This document shows, piece after piece, positions 1 through 10,873 of a DNA stretch of 64,000 bases. The first letter of the stretch is position 1; the number at the start of each line of letters is the position of its first letter. The DNA is taken from positions 124,001 to 188,000 of the forward strand of contig NBAY01000036.1 of assembly GCA_002794775.1 (NCBI GenBank), in the 5' to 3' direction. The notes under the pieces were generated by a model. The model had not been told where the DNA came from. It did no database searches and worked only from the letters and a program-made list of their open reading frames with translations. Made by a program: the position numbers and the translations under genes. Source of the stretch: Porodaedalea pini. Its lineage: Eukaryota > Basidiomycota > Agaricomycetes > Hymenochaetales > Hymenochaetaceae.

Positions 1-780
1 CACAGCTCTACACCGGACTGAACCCAATTGGTCCAGTTTTGAATCAGAACCTTACGATCATGTCAGCAACACATTATGAGATCTCCAAAAGCAGACTGGA
101 ATGTACTAGAGATCTTATCTGGATGATCAGGGACATGGTCACATGGAGCATACAGCCAAGACACGTACCAGACAGCAGTCTGATGACTGGAGCCACATAC
201 CAATTAGACAATCTGAGTTCTGGTGGAGCACTGGTATAGTCAGATGCTATGCAGACATTTTTCCTCTCTATGATTTATGTTTTTCCTATGTTCTTCTGAT
301 TTCTATGCTTTCTATGTGCACCTCTATGACCTATGGCTTTTTCTTTTGACTTCTCTATATTTCAACTAATATGCACATTATGCTTGTATGGGAATTATTA
401 GCTGTAGATAGATCTTTGGACTTAGTATAAATATGCACCCCATATTGTAGGTAGAGGACAAGTCAGTTTTACCACAGAGTCTCCCTCAGACAGGGTAACT
501 TGAGTGCAATCCATCTTAGTTCTTGTATATCTTATAGTCATTCCATCTTTGTCTCAGTCTCTCATCTTATGAAAGTGTCTCTCATCTCATGTTCCATAAC
601 TCGAATCTTGCCACCTGGAGTAATCACATTGCACCAATGTTGATTGCCTGTGCATTTCATCTCTGTACTGGTCAAGTGCAGACCCAACCAGAGCTACTGA
701 CCTCAGTTTTTAATATTATCACATACTGATGTATACCAAAGCGTACCAATGCATACTGGTATGTGGACTGATCTTACCAC
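1..780 (+). repeat. Decayed Gypsy LTR remnant
   Basis: This stretch aligns by eye with the complete Gypsy LTR near the right end of the window (61927-62843). Shared blocks include a caatt-agac/gga-atctcagttc-tggtggagc block near 200-230, a Tcagacagggtaact block near 490 matching Tcagatagggcagct, and the 3' part with repeated 'tactg/tacca' words near 720-765. It is much more diverged and AT-richer than the right copy, mostly by CG->TG/CA changes, and its 5' end lies outside the window. The two small ORFs inside it show no domain. It is probably a dead LTR fragment. Confidence 0.6.
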
Positions 781-865
781 AGTCAACCTCTAACCTCCCA
801 GAGCATGCAATCATGTCCCCAAAAGGACTGCTGATCCCAGACACTCCTAAGTCAGGATCTACACC

Positions 866-1047
866 ATGACGATCTAGGTGAGACTTGTCCCTCTTGTATT
901 AGTTTATACTGTATTAATCCTCTTACCTCCATGATGACCTAGCCTGAGTAAGTGTGTCCTGAGTCCCTGCTTGAGTATAGCACATCCCAGATGACAGTTA
1001 GCCAATGCCTACCCAGTCTGAGTCATCTCCTAGACTCTCACCTAACA
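866..1047 (+). repeat. 3' fragment of TGTTAG-type LTR
   Basis: About 180 bp matches the last part of the LTR at 1948-2397, with the same 'ctaggtgagac', 'attaatcctcttacctc' and 'gagtatagca' words, and ends in CCTAACA. The 5' part of the LTR is missing, so this is a truncated solo fragment. Confidence 0.65.
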
Positions 1048-1420
1048 CATACTCTGCATCTCTGCCTCTCTATTTCATCATAGAATGGCTTAAGAACTGG
1101 TTCAAGAACCTGCTCTTTAAACTGGGCACCTGTCATATCTCCACCCTGACCACCTAGATACTTCAAAATGACTAGTGGCCTCCTTTGACCATACATGATG
1201 CAACCCCAGGCCATGAGACAAAATAGTGACTATTTTAATTAATAAGCCATATAAGACACATGATAATACAATCCTCATCATACTCCTCACAGGACTTTTA
1301 AGTGACATAAACAGACCCTGGTCTTCTATCCAAATGCACATAAGTCTTGTCTGTCCAGATTATATAGTATATCCAGGTTGGATCCATCTTAAGAATCTCC
1401 TTTGCAATTAAATTTCACAC
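1048..1420. other. Repeat-rich stretch, no gene recognised
   Basis: A minus-strand ORF of 74 codons (1117-1341) and a short plus-strand ORF are present. Neither shows a recognisable motif. The base composition matches the surrounding dead transposons, so these are probably transposon debris. Confidence 0.4.
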
Positions 1421-1605
1421 TACAGTCAAACCTCTCATTAAGAATTACTGTCAATAAGAATTTCCTCTGATTAAGAATAGAAATTTCAGTTTACCAAGTC
1501 GGTAGACAGTAAATTCAGGGTCCAATAAGAATAAATTCTCATTAAGAAATAAGAATAAGAATTTGTATGAAAACATAAGGGAAAATTCTTATTGAGAGGT
1601 CACTT
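1421..1605. mobile_element. Short MITE, pogo/Fot1-like ends
   Basis: Left end TACAGTCAAACCTCTCATTA and right end ...TTCTTATTGAGAGGT form imperfect terminal inverted repeats around about 185 bp of AT-rich sequence full of 'AATAAGAAT' words. TA followed by CAGTCAAACCTCTC resembles the ends of pogo/Fot1 members of the Tc1/mariner superfamily. There is no coding capacity, so it would be a non-autonomous element. The right end is eroded. Confidence 0.45.
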
Positions 1606-1947
1606 AGTCACGTGAAAGTTGCACATAATCAAGCTATGAAGGACATGCAAAAAAAGGGTAGCACATTTTCCTCCTGCTAGACAGCTCCTCGACACTCTTC
1701 CACCCACTTTAGAATGTCTACAGAGCTTGGCTGTGCACAGAACCTTGATGGATCACTTAAAGAAGCTAGTGAAATTAGCTTTACCCATTCCTGCAGTGCT
1801 TCTCCCATTGATCTCAGCACTCCACTGCCATCTGTTGCCGCCACTCCTGCCATAACACCAGTGACTTCCATATCCATGGTGTCCATCAAAGAAGTGCCTG
1901 AGAAGCCTTCTGCCAGCAGGGTTTCAAAGCCTAGAATGCTTAGCAAG
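1606..1947 (+). other. Unrecognised 79-codon ORF region
   Basis: A plus-strand ORF (1714-1953) is rich in Ser, Pro and Thr and ends inside the start of the next LTR. No domain is recognised. It could be the tail of an old transposon protein. I do not claim it as a gene. Confidence 0.25.
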
Positions 1948-2397
1948 TGTTAGAACCTTATTTTATTTTATCCTTTTTACCATTTTCTCTTTATTTCACT
2001 TGTACCTTTTCATTATATTTAACTATCTTTCCTAATTATCCCTTATGTTTATATCATCTATGATTGCTCCCACACTCACTCCTTTCAATGTGACCTTCAT
2101 TTGTTCTATTATATAAACTATACAGTTCTTAGATAATATGGTCTCATAGGTACTGTATTTATAAGGAAGAGGAATCATATTTGAACACCTGTTCTGCTTT
2201 TCCTTTTACCTCCATAACGACCTAGGTGAGATCACATCCCTCATATATTATAGTATACTATATTAATCCTCTTACCTCTGTGATAACCTAGCCTGAGCAT
2301 AGCATGTCCTGAGTTTTTGCTTGAGTATAGCATATCTTAGACAACAGTCAGCCAAGGCCTGCCCAGTTTGAGCCATCTTCTGAATTCCTGCCTAACA
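1948..2397 (+). repeat. Complete TGTTAG..CTAACA LTR (450 bp)
   Basis: It starts TGTTAGAACC and ends CTGCCTAACA, giving the TG..CA inverted ends of an LTR. A TATA-like 'tactgtatttataagg' lies near 2150-2168. The same family occurs at 5309-6223 (inverted) and 5672-6156, and as a fragment at 866-1047. No matching 5-bp flanking duplication is seen (gcaag versus taaaa). A gag-like reading frame follows, so this is more likely a 5' LTR than a solo LTR. Confidence 0.75.
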
Positions 2398-3660
2398 TAA
2401 AAGCAGAACCTCCTCACAGGCTCATCCCCAGTGTACATCATTGCTGTCAACTTGCCTTCACTCAGCCTAGAGGAGCATTCCCTTGAAGGGCTTGACATGT
2501 AAACCCTCTAAATGACAAACCCTCAACCCTGCCTGGACATTTTTAGATGTTCATGTATTATATAAACCTCTCAACCAACTTTCTCTGATCCTGGCTCTCC
2601 ACCTTAGCCTCTGGTGGAGGACACACTTGACATGGATGTAGGTAACTAGATAAGTTTAAGCATCATTGACGTTATCATTTGTTATTTTATTTTTGTCTTT
2701 TCATCTCATAATCAACTTCACCAATGAACTCATTCAATGTTGGTATAACCCTGGTTCAAATGAACAACTGATCTCTGTTTCACCTCCCAATTTGTCAATA
2801 TAGATCTTACTGAGGAACAACACATTGCACTTCTATCTTCAGCTTGGTACAATGAAGAGCATCAAACCTACCTTGCTAGATTGAATGACAGTGTTGATTA
2901 TATCCTCTGGTGGAACAAAGATAGACAACAGTGATACTCAACATTAGAAGAAGGAAGAAGACTCAAGTGGGCCCCTGCTATAGTTCCAGTCTCGCCATCA
3001 CCCTCAACATTGATCATTCTTCCTTGAAGTCCAGGACCATACTGAGAAATATGCAGAGACTCATTGCTCCCACCTATGATGATGATGTCAGCCAGTTTCT
3101 TGCAACAACAACAGCAGGAACTTGCAATATTGATGGCCACAGCCTTCACCCATCAAGCAACAAATGCCCCCACTGCTCAAGCTCCAGCTGCCCCAGCTCC
3201 TACCAATGATGTTGCCTGGCTGCACAAATTCACTGGCAGTGATAATTATCTCAACTTCAAGCACAAAGTCACTCTTCTCATCTTAGTAAACCCAAACAAG
3301 TTCTTGATGTCATCAAGTAAGATTTATCTTACCCTCTCATTCCTGAAGAGTGGAAACACCTTGACATGAGTGCAAAACTATGTTGAGGAGTTCTCAACAG
3401 TGGGTGTGGTGAACCTGATGGAGACCTGGACAAAGTTCCAGGAGCATCTGGATATGTCCTTTGATGATTCAAACCATAAGGAGTAGGTATTAGTAAAGTT
3501 CTGCAGTATGATCTAGAAGGACCTCACTACTGACAAGTTCTTCTAGAAGTTCGACATCATGCTCACAATAGCTGACTTAAAGGGAGCACACAATGATGAT
3601 GTAGTGTGCAACTGCCTGAAGTAAGTGCTGCATATCGAGGTGGTTTAAAACATCTTACAG
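2398..3660 (+). pseudogene. Decayed Gypsy gag remnant
   Basis: Downstream of the LTR at 1948-2397. Translation gives gag-like pieces: a Gln run and Ala/Pro-rich segment (about 3064-3200), then 'FTGSDNYLNFKHKVTLL' (about 3230), then 'ETWTKFQEHLDMSFDDSN' (about 3420) and 'KFDIMLTIADLKGAHNDD' (about 3550). This order matches the Retrotrans_gag domain of fungal Ty3/Gypsy elements. Several in-frame stops (for example TAG near 3484 and 3544) break it. No protease, reverse transcriptase or integrase follows, because a foldback element and other repeats replace the rest. Confidence 0.6.
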
Positions 3661-3822
3661 TTGATGCCAGTTCTGACAACATATGCTGTCACATGTCAAA
3701 ACTGTTTGACTATTCAAGACTAGCCTCACAACACATGGATCAGATGGCCATTATTCAAATATTAAATTCTAGTTGCTTAGAATTCACATGGCAGAATTAT
3801 CCCAGATCTCAGAAAATTTAAT

Positions 3823-3948
3823 TACTGCCCTTTTCAGAAGTATTGTCACACATCAAATTCATGTGGTTTTGATGTGTCTTGTGGCATAACTGCTGAAATT
3901 CGAGTAAATGATGATTTACTGTGTCAATTCCTCATGATACATGTTCAT
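3823..3948 (+). repeat. 126-bp segment with TACTGCC end, adjoining foldback
   Basis: It begins TACTGCCCTTTTCAGAAGTA and abuts the long palindrome. The same 126 bp occurs in reverse orientation at 16822-16947, again directly touching a palindrome of the same family. The outer end resembles the palindrome's own TACAGCC..TTTTCATAAGT terminus, so it may be a divergent terminal inverted repeat of one composite Tc1/mariner-like element. Confidence 0.55.
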
Positions 3949-4801
3949 TACAGCCTTTTTCATAAGTCCTGCGATACGTGCATGTCACGTGAAGTGAGCC
4001 ACATCAGAGCCAAAGTGTCAAAAAATTAGAATGAATGCCTATTTTCTCTGTGAATTCTGCACAGTACCTGCTCATTAAGTACTTAAAAAAAAGGCACAGT
4101 TCTCAGGAGAAGAAATATGTAAAATAGGGAGCAATAAATTGACTGTGTAGGTGGGTGGAGATCAAACAAGTGCAGCTGGTCTGTTCTCTCACCCATTTCC
4201 ACTGAGATTCAAAAATTATGGCTCCCCTACATCTACCTATAAAATTCTTTCCTGTGTCTGTAAATTAAGTATATGACTATATCAACATCTCCTGAAAGTT
4301 TGAAGCCAATCCATTCAGTATTCATGGTGCAGCAGCAAGATTTGTGTTCCACTTCAAGCTCTTTCTACCCTCCTTTTCTCACAACAGGTCTTGCAGAGTA
4401 GAACACAAATCTTGCTGCTGCACTATGAATACTGAATGGATTGGCTTCAAACTTTCAGGAGATGTTGATATAGTCATATACTTAATTTACAGACACAGGA
4501 AAGAATTTTATAGGTAGATGTAGGGGAGCCATAATTTTTGAATCTCAGTGGAAATGGGTGAGAGAACAGACCAGCTGCACTTGTTTGATCTCCACCCACC
4601 TACACAGTCAATTTATTGCTCCCTATTTTACATATTTCTTCTCCTGAGAACTGTGCCTTTTTTTTAAGTACTTAATGAGCAGGTACTGTGCAGAATTCAC
4701 AGAGAAAATAGGCATTCATTCTAATTTTTTGACACTTTGGCTCTGATGTGGCTCACTTCACGTGACATGCACGTATCGCAGGACTTATGAAAAAGGCTGT
4801 A
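3949..4801. mobile_element. Foldback element, 401-bp near-perfect arms
   Basis: The left arm (3949-4349) and right arm (4401-4801) are reverse complements with one mismatch seen near the centre. They are separated by a 51-bp loop (4350-4400). The ends read TACAGCC...GGCTGTA, so TA could be the target duplication of a Tc1/mariner-type insertion. There is no open frame of note, so it is a non-autonomous MITE/foldback. The near-identity of the arms implies recent formation or gene conversion, in contrast to the decayed sequence around it. A shorter relative is at 16557-16821. Confidence 0.85.
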
Positions 4802-5272
4802 AGATCACTAAGATGTGGACTAGTAAACTAGCAGGCAAGATGCAGAGAGAATATAAGGAATCTGACTGAGATGAACTTGATGTCTGGCTTGCCACCCTGC
4901 CAGGCTATGTGGCAATGCTACATGAACAAGCAAGACAACTTCAGGGCTCACAAGACAAGTTTGCAGTAGTCGCTGAGACTATCCATAACAGCTTTCTTGA
5001 GCTCAACAGTATCTATCTATATTGTGGTGATTCCCCATGAGTTCTCAAGCTGAAATGCTTGATTGCTAAAGTCCATGACATTAGGGAGGAGGACTGGCTT
5101 CACTACATACAGCATGCTGTAATGCAAATTGAGAGAACTTTAGAGGAGTTGGAAGGAAAAATTAATAATGCTATGTTCACGTGCACTGTGCTTGCACAAA
5201 AGCAACAGTTCTACACAATCTTGGTAGATGACTGGGAGCTTTGTGAGGATGGGAATTCATATGTGCACCCAA
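4802..5272 (+). other. Unassigned repeat sequence with short ORF
   Basis: A 72-codon ORF (5059-5277) is Glu- and Gln-rich and helical-looking, and ends exactly as the next LTR begins. A readable but stop-broken frame precedes it (4830-5050). It could be an old gag fragment. No domain is recognised. Confidence 0.3.
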
Positions 5273-5308
5273 TGTAGAGTACTGACAAGTGGCCAGTCAC
5301 TGCAGATC

Positions 5309-6223
5309 TGTTAGGTGGGAGTCTGGGAGACAGCTCAGACTGAGCAGGCCTCAGCTGACTATTGTCTGGGACGTGCTATACTCAAGCGAGGACTCGGGAC
5401 ACGCTATACTCAGACTAGGTTGTTGTGGAGGTAAGAGGATTAATACAAGTCTAGACTAATACAAGGGGGATGAGTCTCACCTAGGTTGTTGCAGAGGTAA
5501 GAGGAAAAGCAGAACAAGGAGTTCATGTGATTCCTGATGCCTCTTATAGTGGCAACTGTGAGATTATATTATCTAAGATTACATAAACAAGTGGAATGGA
5601 ACAAATGAAGGTCATGTGAAAGGAGTGTGGGAAATGATTGAAAAGATGATTAAATATAATGGAAAGGGGTGTGTTAGGACTCGAACTTTTACCTTTTCTT
5701 TTATTTTACCTTTTACCATTTCCTTTCTTTTAATCGCTCCTTTCCATTATATTTAACCTTCGTTCATAATCATTTCCCATTCTTATGTCATACACGATCA
5801 TTCCCACACTCACTTAGTACAACCCAACCTTCATTTGTTCTATTCCTAGTTATGTAAACTATACAGTACTTAGATAATGCAATCCCGTGGACAACGCTAT
5901 ATAGAGGAAGGTGGAATCGCAGAAGCCCCCTGTTCTGCTTTTCCTCTTACCTCCACGTCGTCCAGGTGAGACCTGCCCCCTTGTATTAGTTAGACCTGTA
6001 TTAATCCTCTTACCTCCACGTCGTCCAGTCTGAGAAAGCCTGCTGCCCAAACTTTGCATTCGAGATACAGCCCATCCCAGACAACGTCCACGTCACCGTC
6101 AGGTGCCGCACATTGAGGTTGTCTAGTCTGAGTTCCACCCAGACTTCTGCCTAACAGGGTGATTAAAGTAAAAGAAATGGTAAAAAGGAAAATAAAAGAA
6201 AGGGAAAAGTTTGAGTTCTAACA
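5309..6223 (-). repeat. Solo TGTTAG LTR inserted in Gypsy LTR
   Basis: It starts TGTTAGGTGGG and ends GTTCTAACA. Read on the minus strand it is the same family as the LTR at 1948-2397. It is flanked by AGATC (5304-5308) and AGATA (6224-6228), a near-perfect 5-bp target duplication. The uninterrupted Gypsy LTR copy at 61927 reads straight through this point. It is itself split by a second LTR of the same family (5672-6156); without that, about 425 bp remain. Confidence 0.85.
5672..6156 (+). repeat. Solo TGTTAG LTR inserted inside another
   Basis: A 485-bp LTR (TGTTAGGACT...CTGCCTAACA) is flanked by a perfect GGGTG duplication (5667-5671 and 6157-6161). It sits in opposite orientation within the older LTR of its own family, so the pair looks like a large inverted repeat. 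It keeps several CpGs (for example 'cacgtcgtccag' twice), consistent with being the youngest layer of the nest. It contains a TATA-like 'cgctatatagagg' near 5896. Confidence 0.9.
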
Positions 6224-7067
6224 AGATACCTCTAGAGGCCATCAGTTGCATATTCTAACAAGTATTGATGCATACCAGACTCAGAATGGTTTGCCCAACA
6301 CGTACCGGACATAGGATAAATTGCCCAACATCACATCAGCAGATTACTAGGAAGATCCTCTTGGCAATTTGGGACATACTAGAAAGCTTATGTCATTAGA
6401 GTCAGTTGGGACGCATACTGGAGATCAGCCCAATGATGGATGACAACTCATCGATTGGAGGATCTCAGTTCTGGTGGAGCTTTGATATGACTGGATGATG
6501 GACCAAGGTAAATGGGGAAGTTGTCACATGGACAGGTTTTCTTTTGATTTTCTATGTTTCTCTTATGTTCTGAGTGTTTTCTCTCTGATGCTCTATGTTT
6601 CACCCAGTATGCACATTATACTCACTTTGGAATAATTTTCTTGTAGATAGATCTCTTGCATCTTGCATTTAGGGACTTCCCTGTTGTAGGTAGCAAGAGA
6701 GGAAACACTACCGCAGAGTTCCCCTCAGATAGGGCAGCTTCCATGCATGCAGTTAGTCTCTGCAACAGTTAGTCTTGTGGCAACCTTGTCTTCAATCTTG
6801 TCTCTTATCTCATTCTCATTCTCATCTCTGCTATCGCTATCATCTCATACTAGAGTTGATATCTCATTCATTCCAGCTCTGTACCAACACTCACATCAGG
6901 TCTAGAGCACCTTACAGTATTGACGCGTACTGACACATACCAACACATACCAACATGTACTGGGTTTTTTCCACACTCATACCGAGGTCATATTTACTTC
7001 ATAACTCAATGGAAACACATCCCCAAATGAACCGCCAATCCTAAATAACCTATACACAGGATCTACA

Positions 7068-7524
7068 CTGAGCTCCCTGCCAGACAAAACTTTGAAACAT
7101 CTTTGGGAACATACAGTGGTTGAGGCCACAATAAAGTTCCCAAGCTGCAAGGAGGACCTAAAAACACTGCTCCATATTGTGACAACTGATTTCACAAATC
7201 TTGAAGTCGACACCACTGTGGCACCTGTGAACCTGTCACCTACAACTGCCATGCCTCAGCCGGCTCAACAGTAAATTATTCTTCTCCTTGGTTTCATAAC
7301 TTTGCTTTTGTTCTTTATGCAAACATTTGCTTTATCTTATGTAGTCCACTTGTAACAGTGATTGAAAAGTGAACAAATGACAATTTAGAGCTTATTTATA
7401 AATCTACATATCCCTAGCAGTCCTAGCCAATTCATCTGAGCATATCATCAGAGGATTTCACTTGAGAATTGAGGGTAGCTATGCACCAGGGCCAGTGGAC
7501 ATACCTGCAGTGTTGATAGAAGGC
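7068..7524 (+). other. Transposon-derived spacer, no clear gene
   Basis: It follows a Gypsy LTR. A 60-codon ORF (7092-7274) is present without a recognisable domain. It could be the start of a decayed Gypsy interior or unrelated sequence. Nothing else is seen. Confidence 0.3.
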
Positions 7525-8640
7525 TCAACAGTCATTTGTGCTAATCGACATAATCTCTCTATAAAGCTGTGCATACACTACAACATCTCCTCCTTCTTCC
7601 AGTAGGGCAAGTTGTTGAAGTTGAGTTTTGAGTAGTGAGAAGACTAATTCAATTGGATTGAAATCTGGAGAGTACATAGGAAGGAATTCAAGCTTCATGC
7701 TGCTAGACATGTAATTACAGAATGCATCAGTGCTGGAGTGATGCATGGGAGGAAAAAGCACTGCACCTGGATTCAATCAACTTACAAATTTCATTCAACT
7801 TGTGGATAGCACAGTTGTCCATGACAATGACTGAGTTCAGTCCTAGAAAATGTTCCATATGATTGAGGAGATGTGTGATAAAAGCAGCAAAGGATTCTGT
7901 ATTAAATGAGCCTTCCAAGATGATGCAGTTGAGCATTCTATCAAGAGAGATTGCTGGAAGGATTGAATACCTGGAGGAGGTTTGACATATGATACCCTGA
8001 GGTATGACGGGACTATGTGTACCTCTTTCCCCTAGCAAAAAACTGTTTGCAGCTGGCTTGATGCCTGTGTAAAGCCCATGTCTTTTTTCTCAAGAAAGTG
8101 TGATAGTCACAAGCACTTTCATCAATGAACATGAGCTGTTCAGCTTCGTGTTTCTTGCTGATTTTGAGACAATATTGTATTCACACAGTCTTGCTGCATT
8201 CATATGCCTTCTTTGAAATCTTTGACTAGGTTAGATTTGGACTTGACTAGTTGAAAACAAAAGACCATATTCTTTTCATAGTGAATCCAGCTCATTCCAA
8301 TATCCTCTATATTATAGAGTCTGAAACATATTTACCAGAAGATGCACCAAGCTTCTACCTCAGCTCGTCAAGAAATAGATTCCTGCATTGATCAACTGAA
8401 CTGAGGAGATACTGGTGGCAAATGGAATCCTGATGAGCAATGTCCATCAGTACTGGCACACTACACCTCACCTGTACATCTAGATAGTCCAACAGCCTTG
8501 GCTGACCAGTCCTCTTTCTATCTTTCTCGACACCCCCAGTAGCCTCCCAGTCTTTTATGATTCAATAGATTGTTTGACGATTGATGTTCATCAATGCAGA
8601 AAGATGGTCCATAGTGAACTCATTCATCAGGAAAACAGCA
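7525..8640 (-). pseudogene. Broken Tc1/IS630-like DDE transposase
   Basis: Read on the minus strand, the order of parts is that of a Tc1/IS630-like transposase (DDE_3 superfamily). There is an N-terminal helix-turn-helix-like piece (about 8620-8480), then 'MFIDESACDYHTFL' with the first catalytic Asp (about 8130), then 'YSILPAISLDRML' and 'SVIVMDNCAIHKL' with the second Asp (about 7820), then 'YSPDFNPIELVF' carrying the catalytic Glu (about 7650). The frame shifts and stops several times, so no full-length protein can be made. Clear terminal inverted repeats were not identified. Similar transposases are common in Agaricomycetes. Confidence 0.85.
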
Positions 8641-9060
8641 AAAACCCATAGTTGGCTATAGTAGGATATAGTCATATAGTAGGATATAGCATGCCATAGT
8701 TATGTAAAGTTGCATAGTACATAGTGATAGAGTATTGTATAGTGCATATAGTTTTATATAGCTCATAGCCTCTCATAGTCATGTAAAGTTGCATAGAGCA
8801 TAGTGATAGATTACTATATAGTACATATAGTTTCATATAGCTGATAGCCTCTGATAGTCACATAAAGCTATATAGCTCATAGCTCATAGCCTCTCATAGT
8901 CATGTAAAGTTGCATAGCACATAGTAATAGAGCACTATATAGTACATATAGTTTTATATAGCTCATAGCCTCTCATAGTTACATAAAGCTATATAGCATA
9001 TAGTTATATAGTATCAATAGGCATATATAACTGCAATAGTATTTTATAGTAAGTGTCTAT
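8641..9060. repeat. AT-rich tandem repeat array
   Basis: Imperfect repeats are built from 'catagcctctcatagtcatg', 'taaagttgcatag' and 'agtacatatagttttatata' words, recurring every 60-125 bp. The array is almost pure A/T/AG words ending in TATAG. It has no coding potential. A compositionally similar array lies at 15240-15640. Confidence 0.8.
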
Positions 9061-9357
9061 AAGGACACTAAGTAATGAATCTTAACATGTATGAAAACCA
9101 ACCTGAGATCACAACTGAACCATGCCTTGCATGTATATTCTGTATCTATTAATCAGAGAAACATCTGCATAGAATAGTTACAGTTAGAAGATCATTTTTG
9201 GCTGCTCCCAAGCCTGCATTATATCACTCATTTGAAAATCAAATATATAAAAAATGCAGCAGAGAGTATAAATAAATACTATATATTCATCACAATTCAT
9301 GGGCTCAGTAAACACAAATGAAAGTTCAGAAGGTAAGAAAGAAGATATCAAAACAAG
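9061..9357. other. AT-rich spacer
   Basis: No gene, RNA or repeat boundary is recognised between the tandem array and the next LTR. Confidence 0.4.
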
Positions 9358-9362
9358 CTAAA

Positions 9363-10868
9363 TGTTAGAATATGAACATGTTGTGGAGATCTCGATGCTG
9401 CTAGCCTCGGAATTGGCTCTATTAGGTTCAACTCGACTCAGGACAGTCTTACAAGTATCCCTGACGCATTTCAGGACAGTTTCAGTGTTTGGCTGGATTA
9501 ACTCGATGCATACAGCTTGGTTCTGCACCGGTGAGCCACCGAAGTCCATTTTGGGTCACATCTGGTATTGTTCCGAGCCTCCCAAAGCTTAATTACTCAT
9601 GTTCCCGAGTTCCAGCTCCGAGTTCCAGCTATTTGGTGTTGTTTGGCTAGAGCCTCTGGTCTGTCTTTGTGTCCTTTGTATGCCACTCAGAGACTCAACC
9701 CTCTGTTGGTTATTTAAACACTCATGTAAATGTCTTAAAAATACAAGTTTAGTTCACCCAAGTCAGTCCCAGTCTTTAGTTCTCGTCTCCATTGCCGTTC
9801 AGTGTTGTTCCGTCCATTCTGTCCGTTCCGTCTCGAGTCCCATTTTTGGCCAAATCTTGCTTTCGCTATATCGCCCTCAGTTCTTATCCGATTCTCGAGC
9901 TCTCTTCAGATCCTTAATCTCCTCTAAAATCGCTTTCGAATACTGTCTTGTCTTGCACGATTCCGAGCCCGTGTCATAGAGCTACAAAAATAGCTTTTGG
10001 TTCTGGGAGTTCTGTGCGTTCCGCCAGCCGCGACCAGTGCAACCGCCATATCTCTGTCAATTCTGCATCGCGTCTCGAGGTCTTTTCAGATTCGGAATCG
10101 TCTCGACGAATAGTATCGATTCCTGTCTTCACTGGCGAGTTTCCGAGCCCAGGTTGTCAAGATCGTAGGCGCTCTTTGTTCTCCAACTGCATTTAGTCAT
10201 GTTTTGCCGGTTGTCCTTTGTACTCGTGTCCTTGAGTTGACACCTAGCCCTGAGTATTCCCCTACACTTCCCTACACTTCCTGACACTATCCCCTCCACC
10301 AGACACACTAGAGTGAACCCCCAGTGGCCAAACTCAACCAGGTCCGAGTCTGCCAGTAGACCATACCGTCACCTTTCAACGTACTCAACAATCACTTAGC
10401 CATCACACCTACAAACAACGTAGATGGAGGCCGAGTGATGTAGGAACTGGTGATCAGCAGACACAAGGTGAAGAGGGGAGGAGTCAAACACACAAGCATC
10501 GCAGATGATGATATCAAGAGTAAGTGCAGTAGATTAAATGAATATTGAGGTAAGAGGCAATACAGGCAAACGAGCTACCTATATACTCAATGGCTGTGCA
10601 ATCATACTATAAAGAGGATGACGTTCCTGGGAAATGGAATATGATGGAACATTGCAGAACATGATGAGTAAGGAGTGGACAATGTCACCTGCAACTATGT
10701 GCAAGGGTCACGTGATTGACGATTCAGGTGACGTCAACAAATGAGCAGCAAAGGGAAGAGTCCAGTGAGGGAGGGGGAAGGGATGTCAGCAAGGGGGAAG
10801 GGATGTCAGCGAGGATGATGACAATGAAAGAAAAGGAAAGAAGGGTGTACACACTTGGGATCCTAACA
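9363..10868. repeat. 1.5-kb solo LTR with CTAAA duplication
   Basis: It begins TGTTAGAATATG and ends GGATCCTAACA, and is flanked on both sides by CTAAA (9358-9362 and 10869-10873), a perfect 5-bp target duplication. It has no coding sequence above background. A TATA-like 'ggttatttaaacac' (about 9708) is followed by CT-rich 'ccgtccattctgtccgttccg' words that also occur in the solo LTR at 12918-14014. It is far richer in CpG than its neighbours, suggesting late arrival. Orientation is uncertain; the minus strand also has a TATA-like word (about 10610). A shorter LTR at 10439-10868 (TGTAGG..CTAACA) is a less likely alternative. Confidence 0.7.
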
Positions 10869-10873
10869 CTAAA

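Larger units (their letters stand above)
5273..7067 (+). repeat. Gypsy LTR interrupted by nested LTRs
   Basis: The ends are TGTAGAGT...ATCTACA, the same as the complete LTR at 61927-62843. After 36 bp the sequence is interrupted by another LTR (5309-6223). Homology resumes at 'cctctagaggccatc' (about 6229) and runs to 7067. Without the insertion the LTR is about 875 bp, against 917 bp for the right copy. Differences from the right copy are mostly CG to TG or CA. After 7067 'ctgagctccctgcc' may be a decayed primer-binding site. Confidence 0.85.

Noticed and set aside
8641..9060. CRISPR-like array
   Set aside because: The repeats are AT-rich, imperfect and lack unique spacers; this is eukaryotic nuclear DNA.
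10439..10868. Separate LTR TGTAGG..CTAACA
   Set aside because: No target duplication at 10439; the 9363-10868 unit has a perfect CTAAA duplication. Kept only as an alternative.
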